DNA from: Caenispirillum bisanense
Lineage (GTDB): Bacteria; Pseudomonadota; Alphaproteobacteria; Rhodospirillales; Rhodospirillaceae
Assembly: GCF_900230255.1 (NCBI RefSeq)
Contig: NZ_OCNJ01000010.1
Coordinates: 62,001-126,000 of the forward strand
Length of the DNA stretch: 64,000 nt
Direction: 5' to 3'
Shown in pieces: positions 31,895 through 40,693 of this stretch. The stretch's first letter is position 1. Every line of letters begins with the position of its first letter. Both the position numbers and the translations under genes were made by a program. Below the pieces are notes generated by a model. That model was given only the letters and a program-made list of their open reading frames with translations. It was not told the DNA's origin and did not search any database.

Positions 31895-31905
31895 GGAAAG
31901 GCTCC

Positions 31906-32370
31906 TTACTTGAGAACGGTGAGAATCAGCCAGTCGGCGGCGAGCGCCGGACGGGCGGCGCCCTCGGCTTCGACGGTCACGGCATAGGTGGCGAGGTGCT
32001 GGTTGCGGCCCTTGTCGGTCAAATCCGACAGGGTGAAGCGGCCGCGGATGCGGCTGCCGGCCGGCACCGGCGACAGGAAGCGGACCCGGTCGAAGCCGTA
32101 GTTGATGCTCACCGCGGTGTTCTGGATACCGGGGAGTACGTCGAGGCTCATGGCCGTCAGCAGCGACAGGGTGAGGAAGCCGTGGGCGATGGTGCCGCCG
32201 AAGGGGCTGTCGGTGGCGGCGCGGGCCGGGTCGACGTGGATGAACTGGTGGTCCTCGGTCAGGTCGGCGAAGGCGTCGACCTTGGGCTGGTCGAGCTGGA
32301 ACCAGCGGGAAACCCCGATCTCGGTCCCCGTGCGCCGAGCCAGTTCGGCGATGTCGATGGCGGGCTGCAT
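31906..32370 (-). CDS. MaoC-family (R)-specific enoyl-CoA hydratase
   Basis: A 154-residue MaoC/hydratase-2 protein. The catalytic Asp and His are in FADLTEDHQFIHVDP, followed by SPFGGTIAHGFLTLSLL, the hot-dog helix and loop of the family. It hydrates trans-2-enoyl-CoA to (3R)-hydroxyacyl-CoA. As the first gene of the nine-gene operon it stands 64 bases from an 18-bp palindrome that is probably the operator of the divergent TetR regulator. Length and start are normal for single-hot-dog members. Confidence 0.92.
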   Translation of the reverse strand: MQPAIDIAELARRTGTEIGVSRWFQLDQPKVDAFADLTEDHQFIHVDPARAATDSPFGGTIAHGFLTLSLLTAMSLDVLPGIQNTAVSINYGFDRVRFLSPVPAGSRIRGRFTLSDLTDKGRNQHLATYAVTVEAEGAARPALAADWLILTVLK

Positions 32371-32434
32371 CCCTGTCTCCCGTTGATGATCCGCAAGGCG
32401 GCGGTGGCGGATTTCCTTGCTCCGCCGGCGACGA

Positions 32435-32452
32435 ACATACTAAGTAGTATGT
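32435..32452. promoter_or_regulatory. 18-bp palindromic operator, copy 1
   Basis: Perfect eight-base arms ACATACTA and TAGTATGT surround a two-base centre. It sits between the MaoC operon and the divergent TetR gene. A near-identical copy at 35076-35093 shares 16 of 18 positions. A CTGACA hexamer read leftward overlaps its right edge (32450-32455), which could be the operon -35 box. The site is the probable binding site of the TetR protein; that is inferred from position and duplication. Confidence 0.7.
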
Positions 32453-32627
32453 CAGCGGACGCCGGTTGTCCAGCCATCGCATCGGGCGCCGGTGCGGCGG
32501 GCTTCGTCGGCACTGGGAATGAGGCGGGCCGCGGTGTAAGTGTAGGAGCGCCGCGGCAGGGCGCGGGAGGGGGCCGGACCACCGGCCCGACCGGCCGCCG
32601 CGGGCATCGATGGACGGGACGAACGAC

Positions 32628-33272
32628 ATGGCGAGAGGGACGCTCCGCGAGGCTCCGCGCAGCGACAAGAACGGCAACGCCGAGCTTCTGCAGGCGGCGG
32701 CCGAGTGCTTCATGGAGCAGGGCTTCCATGCCACCAGCATCGACGACGTGGCGCGGCGGCTGGGGGCGACGAAGGGGCGCGTCTACCACTACTACCGGTC
32801 CAAGACGGACCTGTTCTTCGACGTCCACCGCGAGGGCATGCGCCGCAACTTCGAGGCGGTGCGGCCGGTGGTGCGCGGTCCCGACAAGGGCGGCGTGCGC
32901 CTGCGCGCCATGTTCCTGCGCCACGCCCTGTCGATGATGGAGAACCTGGCCTTCGAGACGGTCGTCGTGCAGGGCGTCCACATGCACCGGCTGGCCGCCA
33001 CGACGCCCGAACAGCGCCGCGTGCTCAACGAGCTGATGACCATCCGCAACGACTTCGAGGCTCTGTTCAAGTCCGTCGCCTACGAGGGCGTCGAGGACGG
33101 CAGCATCAAGGCGCCGGACGTCTCCATCGCCATCAAGGCGGCGCTCGGCGCGCTCAACTGGATCTGCATCTGGTACCGCCCGCGCACCGGCGAGACCGAG
33201 GACGACCGCCTGATCCTGGCCGAGAAGATCGTCGACACCATCATGCACGGGCTGGCGGCGGAGGCGGAGTAA
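32628..33272 (+). CDS. TetR-family transcriptional regulator of the catabolic regulon
   Basis: A roughly 214-residue TetR repressor. The N-terminal HTH spans residues 15-65 (AAECFMEQGFHATSIDDVARR, with recognition helix TKGRVYHYYRSKTDLF). The C-terminal ligand domain is of the TetR_C type seen in acyl-CoA catabolism regulators. ATG 32628 has GGGA at suitable distance; ATG 32610 is an alternative adding six residues. It is divergent from the MaoC operon and convergent with the acyl-CoA ligase gene. The duplicated palindromes at 32435 and 35076 suggest it represses both gene sets and itself, released by an acyl-CoA or the substrate. Confidence 0.92.
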   Translation: MARGTLREAPRSDKNGNAELLQAAAECFMEQGFHATSIDDVARRLGATKGRVYHYYRSKTDLFFDVHREGMRRNFEAVRPVVRGPDKGGVRLRAMFLRHALSMMENLAFETVVVQGVHMHRLAATTPEQRRVLNELMTIRNDFEALFKSVAYEGVEDGSIKAPDVSIAIKAALGALNWICIWYRPRTGETEDDRLILAEKIVDTIMHGLAAEAE

Positions 33273-33297
33273 CTCCGCCGCCGTCGTCGCGCTCCCG

Positions 33298-34914
33298 TCA
33301 GGTCAGGCGCTCGCGCTGGAGGCGCACGCCGGCCGCCTCGCGGTCCCAGGTGTCGGCGGTCAGGCCCTGGGTGCGCAGGACGTGCTTCTGCAACTTGCCG
33401 CTGGCGGTCTTCGGCAGGTCGTCCACCACCCGCACGTAGCGCGGCACCATGAAGTGGGGCAGGCGCGGGGCGAGGAAGGCGATCAGCTCCGCCGGGTCCA
33501 CCGTCTCGCCCGCCACCGGCGTCACCACGGCCAGCACGTCGTCCTCGCTGACGGCGCTCGGCACGGCGATGGCCATGGCTTCGCGGACCTTGGGGTGGGC
33601 GCAGATCTCGGTCTCCAGCTCGAAGGACGAGATGTTCTCGCCGCGCCGGCGGATGACGTCCTTCATGCGGTCGACGAAGAAGAATCGGCCGCTTTCGTCC
33701 TTGCGGAAGGCGTCGCCGGTGTGGAACCAGCCGTTGCGCATGGCCTTCACCGTCGCCTCGGGGTTCTTGTAGTAACCGCTACACAGGGCCCACGGCCGCG
33801 ACGAGCGGATGATGAGTTCACCAACCTGGCCGACCGGCACTTCCTGGTCGTTGGCGTCGACCACCCGCAGCTCGAAGCAGGGGCGCGGCAGGCCGGCGAG
33901 GCCGGCTTCGGTGATGCCGGGGCCGGCGGTCAGCGGGCTCGCGATCTCGGTCATGTTGTAGACGGTGTAGAGGTCGACGCCGAAGCGGCCGTGGAAGGCC
34001 GCCGCCTCCTCGCCGAAGGGCACGATGAAGGCCTTCTTCAGCGGGTGGTCGCGGTCCTGGTCGGTGGCCGGCGCCTTCAGCAGGAAGTTGGCCATCACCC
34101 CGAGCAGCAGCACCACCGTCGACCCGGTATCCCGGATGGCCGGCCAGAAGTCGGCGGTGCGGAACTCGGGCACCATGGCCATGGTGCCGCCGTGGGCGAG
34201 CACGGCATAGACATAGAGCGTGCTGCCGCAGTGGAAGATGGGGCCGCAGATCATGCAGCAGTCGTCTTCCGTCACCGCCGCCATGGCGTCCGGCCCCATG
34301 GTGTAGAGCTGCACGTAGGACGACACCACGCCCTTGGCCGCCCCGGTGGTGCCCGAGGTGTACATGATCGCCTGCACGTCCCACGGCTTGATGGGGCGGT
34401 CGAGCGCCAGGTCGGCGGGCGTCGGGTCGACGTCCTCGAGCGGCGCCACCGTCACGCCGGGCAGGGCGGGCGGCGCTTCCGCCGAGTCGCCGACGCAGAG
34501 GATGCGCGTCACCTTGCCGGGCGACAGGTCGGCCAGGCGCGGCAGCAGGGCGCGGTGGGCGATCAGCGTCGGGGCGTCGGCGTCGTCCAGGATGTGCTCC
34601 AGCGGCCGGCCGCGCGCGGCGGTGTTGAGCGGCACGTAGACCGCGCCGAGCAGGTTGATGGCGAACCAGGCCGTCAGCAGGTCGGGGCCGTTGCCCATCC
34701 AGCACAGCACGTGATCGCCCTGGCCGACGCCGGCCCGGCGCAGGGCGGCGGCGCGGCGGCGGACGCGGTCGAGCGTCTCGGCGTAGGTCCAGGTCTCGCC
34801 CTTCCAGAACCGGACGAACGCGCGGTCGGGGAAGCGTGCCGCCTGCTTCTCCAGCAGATCCTTGAGGACGCAGTCTTCCGGCGCGGGAATACGCGAGGCG
34901 TCGTGGGCGGTCAT
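33298..34914 (-). CDS. ATP-dependent acyl-CoA ligase, CaiC-like
   Basis: A 538-residue AMP-forming ligase resembling crotonobetaine/carnitine-CoA ligases. A3 is in IMYTSGTTGAAKGVVSSY, A5 in TVYNMTEIASPL, A7 in FHTGDAFRKDESGRFFFVDR, A8 in RMKDVIRRRGENISSFELE, and the catalytic Lys in LPKTASGKLQKHVLR. All are intact. ATG 34914 matches the family N-terminus, and an upstream in-frame ATG at 35010 is unlikely. The gene faces the TetR gene and is divergent from the enoyl-CoA hydratase and importer operon. A TTGACA -35 overlaps the operator at 35076. It probably performs the first activation of the imported acid. Confidence 0.92.
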   Translation of the reverse strand: MTAHDASRIPAPEDCVLKDLLEKQAARFPDRAFVRFWKGETWTYAETLDRVRRRAAALRRAGVGQGDHVLCWMGNGPDLLTAWFAINLLGAVYVPLNTAARGRPLEHILDDADAPTLIAHRALLPRLADLSPGKVTRILCVGDSAEAPPALPGVTVAPLEDVDPTPADLALDRPIKPWDVQAIMYTSGTTGAAKGVVSSYVQLYTMGPDAMAAVTEDDCCMICGPIFHCGSTLYVYAVLAHGGTMAMVPEFRTADFWPAIRDTGSTVVLLLGVMANFLLKAPATDQDRDHPLKKAFIVPFGEEAAAFHGRFGVDLYTVYNMTEIASPLTAGPGITEAGLAGLPRPCFELRVVDANDQEVPVGQVGELIIRSSRPWALCSGYYKNPEATVKAMRNGWFHTGDAFRKDESGRFFFVDRMKDVIRRRGENISSFELETEICAHPKVREAMAIAVPSAVSEDDVLAVVTPVAGETVDPAELIAFLAPRLPHFMVPRYVRVVDDLPKTASGKLQKHVLRTQGLTADTWDREAAGVRLQRERLT

Positions 34915-35067
34915 GGTCGGAGGGCCTCCCTGGTGCGAGCGCGGCGCCCGACGGGCTGCGTGCGTCTTGTGGCTTAAGCTGCCGGCGTCCGTCCCGCGGG
35001 GGATCGTCACCGGCCGTCGTGCGTTTCTAGAAATTCCCGGCGGCTCCCATCGGCGCCGCTTATCGAA

Positions 35068-35096
35068 CTATTGCAACATACTCCGTAGTATGTCAA
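35068..35096. promoter_or_regulatory. 18-bp palindromic operator, copy 2, inside a leftward promoter
   Basis: The palindrome ACATACTCCGTAGTATGT occupies 35076-35093 and matches copy 1 except in the two central bases. A perfect TTGACA (read leftward, 35091-35096) followed by a 17-base spacer and a weak CAATAG (35068-35073) places the palindrome in the spacer of the ligase promoter, an ideal repressor position. It also lies 48 bases before the enoyl-CoA hydratase ATG on the other strand. Confidence 0.7.
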
Positions 35097-35140
35097 AAGG
35101 GTTCTAAGAGCGAAAATGCACGCCGCCGGGAGGAATGACG

Positions 35141-35890
35141 ATGGGATTGGTGACCGTTGAGCGCAGCGGGGCCGTGGCGCTGGTGCGCTACGATCGCGGC
35201 GGATCGGCCAATGCACTGAGCGCCGCCGCCATGGCGGAACTGATCGCCACTGCCGACTCCTTGCGCGCCGACCGCACCGTCGCGGCCGTCGTCCTGACCG
35301 GCACGCCGCGCGTCTTCTGTGCCGGCATCGACCTCTCCGATCCCGCCCTGTGGGGCGCGCCGGGCGAAGAGCAGTCGCCGGCGCCGCTGGCCGCCGCCGA
35401 GCAGGGCAAGGCCCTGTGCGAGGCCTGGGCCGGGCTGCCGCAGATCACCGTCGCCGCCGTCGAAGGCGCCGCCATCGGCGGTGGGGCCGTGCTGGCGCAG
35501 GCGCTGGACTGGCGGGTGATGGGGCGCGGCGCCCGCATGCGCCTGCCGGAAGCCCGCCTCGGCTTCAACCTCGCGTGGGGCACGCTGCCGCGGCTGGTGT
35601 CGCTCATCGGGCCGGCGCGGGCCAAGCGCGCCCTGTTCACCGACATGCAGATCGATGCCGCCCTGGCCGCCGATTGGGGCCTCGCCGATGCCGTGGTCGA
35701 CGATGGCGCCGCCGTCGCCGAGGCCATGCGGCTCGCCGCCGAGGCCGCCCAGGTACCGGGGCCGGTGCTGCGCATGACCAAGCGCGCCATCGCCGCCCAG
35801 GTGGAGGCGCCGCACCTCGCCCATGCCGATGCCGAGCAGTTCCTGCTGAGCATCTGGATGGCGCAGCGGGACAAGGGCGCGCGCGCCTGA
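35141..35890 (+). CDS. enoyl-CoA hydratase/isomerase family protein
   Basis: A 249-residue crotonase-fold protein. It has the first oxyanion-hole strand FCAGIDLSDP, the second in AAIGGGAVLAQALDW, and the usual active-site stretch LPEARLGFNLAWGTLPRL, where the first catalytic Glu position is kept. The C-terminal helix is normal. GGGAGG is seven bases before ATG 35141; ATG 35135 lies too near. It opens the operon that continues into the LIV-type transporter, and its promoter region contains the second palindromic operator. Substrate is unknown; CaiD-like dehydration of a hydroxyacyl-CoA is one option given the CaiC-like ligase opposite. Confidence 0.9.
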   Translation: MGLVTVERSGAVALVRYDRGGSANALSAAAMAELIATADSLRADRTVAAVVLTGTPRVFCAGIDLSDPALWGAPGEEQSPAPLAAAEQGKALCEAWAGLPQITVAAVEGAAIGGGAVLAQALDWRVMGRGARMRLPEARLGFNLAWGTLPRLVSLIGPARAKRALFTDMQIDAALAADWGLADAVVDDGAAVAEAMRLAAEAAQVPGPVLRMTKRAIAAQVEAPHLAHADAEQFLLSIWMAQRDKGARA

Positions 35891-35977
35891 TCCGGCGAGC
35901 GGACGAGGCGGCGGGTCAGGCCGCGAACCAGAGCGCGACCAGCGCCGAACGGTGATGGGTGGGGAGTAACGGCGAGA

Positions 35978-36731
35978 ATGGCGATGAACGACGATTACGT
36001 CATCGAAACCCGCGACATGTCGAAGTCTTTTCGCGGCTTCATGGCGGTCACGGGCGTGAACCTGCGGGTCCGGCGCAACACCATCCATGCCCTCATCGGG
36101 CCGAACGGGGCCGGCAAGACCACCTGCTTCAACCTCATCACCAAGTTCCTGCAGCCGAGCAGCGGGCAGATCCTGCTCAACGGCCGCGACGTGACGCGGC
36201 TGAAGCCGGCCCAGGTCGCCCGCCGCGGCATGGTGCGCAGCTTCCAGATCTCGTCGGTGTTTCCCCACCTGACGGTGCTGGAGAACCTGCGCGTCGCCTT
36301 GCAGCGCAAGATGAACAACAGCTTTCACTTCTGGCGCTCCGACCGCTGCCTCGACCAGTTGAACGACCGCGCGCGCGAGCTGATCGCCGACGTCGGCCTG
36401 GCGGAGTTCGAGGGGGCGCTCGCCGCCGAGCTGCCCTACGGCCGCAAGCGCGGCCTGGAGCTGGCGACCACCATGGCGCTGGAACCCGAGGTCATGCTGC
36501 TCGACGAGCCCATGGCCGGCATGGGGACGGAAGACATCCAGCGCACCGCCGAACTGATCCGCCGCGTCGCGCAAGGGCGCACCGTGCTGATGGTGGAGCA
36601 CAACATCAACGTGGTGGCCGACCTGTCGGACACCATCACCGTCCTGCAACGCGGCGAGATCCTGGCCGAGGGCTCCTATGCCGAAATCTCGTCCAACCGC
36701 GACGTCATCACCGCCTACATGGGAAGCGAGC

Positions 36732-36739
<8 letters not shown>
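35978..36739 (+). CDS. livG: LIV-type ABC transporter ATP-binding protein (LivG-like)
   Basis: A 253-residue ATPase of the branched-chain amino acid/HAAT importer family. Walker A is GPNGAGKTT, the Q-loop in VRSFQISSVFPHLTVLENL, Walker B VMLLDEPMAG and H-loop MVEHN. The ABC signature is LPYGRKR rather than LSGGQ, the normal LivG variation. It shares an operon with enoyl-CoA hydratase (87-base gap) and overlaps LivF by eight bases. LIV family importers carry amino acids, aromatic acids, dicarboxylates and other organic acids, so the name does not prove the substrate; the regulon suggests the organic acid that the flanking enzymes degrade. Confidence 0.92.
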
Positions 36740-37436
<697 letters not shown>

Positions 37437-37488
37437 CCGCGCCGTCGCACGACAAGGAAGAAACCGTACTCAACAGGGAGAAGCATCC

Positions 37489-38703
37489 ATGTCGAAGTTG
37501 AAGACGGCCCTCATGGCCGGCATCGCCTCCGTCGCCCTCGCCGGCACCGCGCAGGCGGAGATTACCAACAACGTCGTGAAGATCGGCGTCCTCGACGACA
37601 TGTCGGGCGTCTATGCCGACCTGGCGGGCGAGGGCTCGGTGCTGGCGGCGCGTATGGCGGTGGAAGACGCCGGCGGCTCGGTGGCCGGCAGCCCGATCGA
37701 GGTCATCTCGGCCGACCACCAGAACAAGGCGGACATCGCCGCCAACGTCGCCCGCCAGTGGATCGACACCGATCAGGTGGACGTGGTGGTCGACGTCGGC
37801 AACTCCGCCGCCGCGCTCGCGGTGCAGGAAGTGACGGAGACCAAGGGCAAGGTCCACCTCAATTCCACCGCCGCCACCACGGCGCTGACCAACGAGAAGT
37901 GCTCGCCGACCGGCGTCCACTGGACCTACGACACCTATGCGCTCGCCAACGGCACCGGCAAGGCGCTGGTGGAGCAGGGCGCCAAGAAGTGGTTCTTCAT
38001 CACCGCCGACTACGCCTTCGGCCACAGCCTGGAAGAAAACACCAGCAAGGCCGTGAAGTCCGCGGGCGGCGAGGTCGTCGGCAGCGTGCGCGCGCCGTTC
38101 CCCAACAACGACTTCTCCAGCTACCTGCTGCAGGCGCAGGGCTCGGGCGCCGACGTCATCGCCTTCGCCAATACCGGCGGCGACTTCGTCAACGCCCTGA
38201 AGCAGGCGCAGGAATTCGGCATCACCCAGAGCGGCCAGAAGATCGCCGGCCTGCTGGTGTTCCTGACCGACGTCCATTCGCTCGGCCTCGAATCCACCAA
38301 GGGCCTGACCATCACCACCGGCTGGTACTGGGACCAGGACGAGGACTCCCGCGCCTGGGCCGACCGCTTCGCCGAGCGTAACGGCGGCAAGCGTCCGACC
38401 ATGGTGCAGGCCGGCGTCTATTCCGCCGTCAGCCACTACCTGAAGGCCATCGCCGCCATCGAGAGCGACGAGGGCAAGCCGGTGGTCGACCAGATGAAGC
38501 AGACCCCCATCAACGACATGTTCGCCAAGAACGGCAAGATCCGCGAGGACGGCCGCATGGTGCACGACATGAAGCTGGTGCAGGTGAAGACGCCCGACGA
38601 GTCCAAGGGTGAATGGGACTACTACAAGATCCTGTCCAACATCCCGGGCGACCAGGCCTTCATGCCGCTGTCGGAAAGCACCTGCGACCTCGTGAAGCAG
38701 TAA
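37489..38703 (+). CDS. LIV-type ABC transporter periplasmic substrate-binding protein
   Basis: A 404-residue Leu/Ile/Val-binding-fold protein with a Sec signal peptide (MSKLKTALMAGIASVALAGT, cleavage after AQA). The mature protein begins EITNNVVKIGVLDDMSGVYAD, typical of the Peripla_BP_6 group found next to aromatic or organic acid degradation genes. The motif VIVDVGNSAAALAVQEV-like region and WFFITADYAFGHSLEE are typical lobes. It defines transporter specificity, but I cannot deduce the ligand. It is 52 bases after LivF and 33 bases before LivH. Its higher copy need is consistent with its good GGGAG ribosome site. Confidence 0.92.
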   Translation: MSKLKTALMAGIASVALAGTAQAEITNNVVKIGVLDDMSGVYADLAGEGSVLAARMAVEDAGGSVAGSPIEVISADHQNKADIAANVARQWIDTDQVDVVVDVGNSAAALAVQEVTETKGKVHLNSTAATTALTNEKCSPTGVHWTYDTYALANGTGKALVEQGAKKWFFITADYAFGHSLEENTSKAVKSAGGEVVGSVRAPFPNNDFSSYLLQAQGSGADVIAFANTGGDFVNALKQAQEFGITQSGQKIAGLLVFLTDVHSLGLESTKGLTITTGWYWDQDEDSRAWADRFAERNGGKRPTMVQAGVYSAVSHYLKAIAAIESDEGKPVVDQMKQTPINDMFAKNGKIREDGRMVHDMKLVQVKTPDESKGEWDYYKILSNIPGDQAFMPLSESTCDLVKQ

Positions 38704-38736
38704 AGAAGACCGCCTGACGCACGAGGGGAGCGATAC

Positions 38737-39624
38737 ATGGTCGACATTCTGGGCGTACCGATGCCCGTGCTCATGGGGCAGTTGCTGCTCGGGCTCATCA
38801 ACGGCGCCTTCTATGCCGTGCTGAGCCTGGGGCTGGCCCTGATCTTCGGGTTGCTCAACATCATCAACTTCGCTCACGGCGCCTTCTACATGCTGGGTGC
38901 GTTCGTGGCGTGGCTGGCGCTGCAGTACCTGGGCATCGGGTACTGGCCGGCGTTGATCGTCGCCCCCCTCGTCGTCGGCGTCTTCGGCGTGATCGTGGAG
39001 CGGCTGCTGCTCAAGCGGCTCTACGAGCTGGACCATCTGTACGGGCTGCTGCTGACCTTCGGCCTCGCCCTGGTCATCGAGGGCACGTTCCGCCAGCTCT
39101 ACGGCATCTCCGGCCAGCCTTACCAGCTGCCGGAGTCGCTGTCGGGCGGCATCAACCTCGGCTTCATGTTCCTGCCCAAGTACCGCGCCTGGGTGATCGT
39201 CGCCTCGCTGGTCATGTGCCTCGCCACCTGGCTCATCATCGAGCGCACCAAGCTTGGCGCCCTCATGCGGGCGGCGACGGAGAACCCCGACCTGGTGCGC
39301 GCCTTCGGCGTCAACGTGCCGCTGCTGGTGACGCTCACCTACGGCTTCGGCGTGGCGCTGGCGGCCTTCGCCGGGGTGCTGGCGGCGCCGATCTACTCGG
39401 TCAACCCGATCATGGGCTCGCACCTCATCATCGTCGTCTTCGCGGTGGTGGTGATCGGCGGCATGGGCTCGATCATGGGCGCCGTGGTCTCGGGCTTCAT
39501 GCTCGGCGTGTTCGAGGGGCTGACGCGCGTGTTCTGGCCCGAGGCGTCGAGCGTGGTCATTTTCGTCATCATGGCCGTGGTGTTGATGGTCAAGCCGGCC
39601 GGCCTGTTCGGGAGGACGGCATGA
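38737..39624 (+). CDS. livH: LIV-type ABC transporter permease (LivH-like)
   Basis: A 295-residue polytopic inner-membrane permease with about eight hydrophobic helices. It contains the family signature near the N-terminus (GLALIFGLLNIINFAHGAFYMLGA) in part and the cytoplasmic coupling loop with RAATENPDLVRAFGVN, where the EAA-like Glu/Gly region contacts the ATPases. The last helices are rich in Gly and Val (VVVIGGMGSIMGAVVSGF). It pairs with LivM to form the channel. Its stop overlaps the LivM start (ATGA). Confidence 0.94.
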   Translation: MVDILGVPMPVLMGQLLLGLINGAFYAVLSLGLALIFGLLNIINFAHGAFYMLGAFVAWLALQYLGIGYWPALIVAPLVVGVFGVIVERLLLKRLYELDHLYGLLLTFGLALVIEGTFRQLYGISGQPYQLPESLSGGINLGFMFLPKYRAWVIVASLVMCLATWLIIERTKLGALMRAATENPDLVRAFGVNVPLLVTLTYGFGVALAAFAGVLAAPIYSVNPIMGSHLIIVVFAVVVIGGMGSIMGAVVSGFMLGVFEGLTRVFWPEASSVVIFVIMAVVLMVKPAGLFGRTA

Positions 39625-40634
39625 TGGGGTCCGTGAAGATGCACAAGGGCCTGTGGCTGGTGCTCGGTCTGGTCGCGCTGGCGGTGGCGCCGCTGGTCGT
39701 CTACCCGGTGTTCCTCGCAAAGGTGCTGTGCTTCGCGCTGTTCGCCGCGGCCTTCAACCTGCTGCTCGGCTATGTCGGCCTGCTGTCCTTCGGCCATGCC
39801 GCCTTCTTCGGCTTCGCCGCCTATTGCGGCGCCCACGTCACCAAGGTGTGGGGCTTCGGCCCGGAGGTGGCGATCCTCACCGGCACCGCGGTGGGCGCCG
39901 GCCTCGGCCTCGTGTTCGGCGCCATCGCCATCCGCCGCCAGGGCATCTACTTCGCCATGGTGACGCTGGCCCTGGCCCAGATGGTCTACTTCGTCGCCCT
40001 GCAGGCGCCCTTCACCCACGGCGAGGACGGCATCCAGGGCGTGCCGCGGCGGCCGCTGTTCGGCCTCATCGACATCGGGTCCAACATCGCGATCTATTAC
40101 TTCGTGCTGGCGGTGTTCCTGATCGGGGTGTTCATCATCTACCGCACGGTGCATTCGCCGTTCGGCCAGATCCTCAAGTCCATCCGCGAGAACGAGCCGC
40201 GCGCCATCTCGCTCGGCTACGACACCGACCGCTACAAGCTGATCGCCTTCGTGCTGTCGGCGGGCCTGTCGGGCCTTGCGGGGTCCACCAAGGTGCTGGT
40301 GTTCCAGCTGGCGTCGCTGACCGACGTGCAGTGGCAGATGTCGGGCGAGGTCGTGCTGATGACGATCCTCGGCGGCATGGGCACCATGCTCGGCCCCATC
40401 GTCGGTGCCGCCGTGGTGGTCAGCATGCAGAACTACCTGGCGCAGGTGGGCTCCATGACCACCATCGTCCAGGGCGCCATCTTCGTGGTCTGCGTGCTGC
40501 TGTTCCGCCGCGGCATCGTCGGCGAGCTGGCGGCCTTCCTCCGCAGCCGGCGGAAGACCCCGGCGGAGCCCGAAAGCTCGTACCAGCAGGCGGGGGCCGC
40601 CGCACCGGCCCCGGAGAGGCCGCGCGGCGGCTGA
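39621..40634 (+). CDS. livM: LIV-type ABC transporter permease (LivM-like)
   Basis: A 337-residue permease with about ten helices. Family landmarks are LLGYVGLLSFGHAAFFG, ALRRQGIYFAMVTLA-like AIRRQGIYFAMVTLALAQ, and the coupling loop SIRENEPRAISLGYDTDRYK. The C-terminal tail (about 30 residues rich in Pro, Ala and Glu) is cytoplasmic and variable. Start ATG 39621 overlaps the LivH stop. It is the last gene of the rightward six-gene operon, followed by a GC hairpin and the convergent RND pump gene. Confidence 0.94.
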   Translation: MMGSVKMHKGLWLVLGLVALAVAPLVVYPVFLAKVLCFALFAAAFNLLLGYVGLLSFGHAAFFGFAAYCGAHVTKVWGFGPEVAILTGTAVGAGLGLVFGAIAIRRQGIYFAMVTLALAQMVYFVALQAPFTHGEDGIQGVPRRPLFGLIDIGSNIAIYYFVLAVFLIGVFIIYRTVHSPFGQILKSIRENEPRAISLGYDTDRYKLIAFVLSAGLSGLAGSTKVLVFQLASLTDVQWQMSGEVVLMTILGGMGTMLGPIVGAAVVVSMQNYLAQVGSMTTIVQGAIFVVCVLLFRRGIVGELAAFLRSRRKTPAEPESSYQQAGAAAPAPERPRGG

Positions 40635-40662
40635 GCCGCCACCGTCGCCGCGGCGGCGGCTC
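40633..40662. terminator. GC hairpin between convergent LivM and RND genes
   Basis: GAGCCGCC (40633-40640) and GGCGGCTC (40655-40662) form an eight-pair stem overlapping the LivM stop codon. A second GC-rich inverted stretch (GGCGGCTCCGGCC and following) is nearby. No T run follows, so termination is plausible but unproven. Confidence 0.35.
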
Positions 40663-40693
40663 TGGGGGCGACTCAGGGGGCGGCGGCTCCGGC

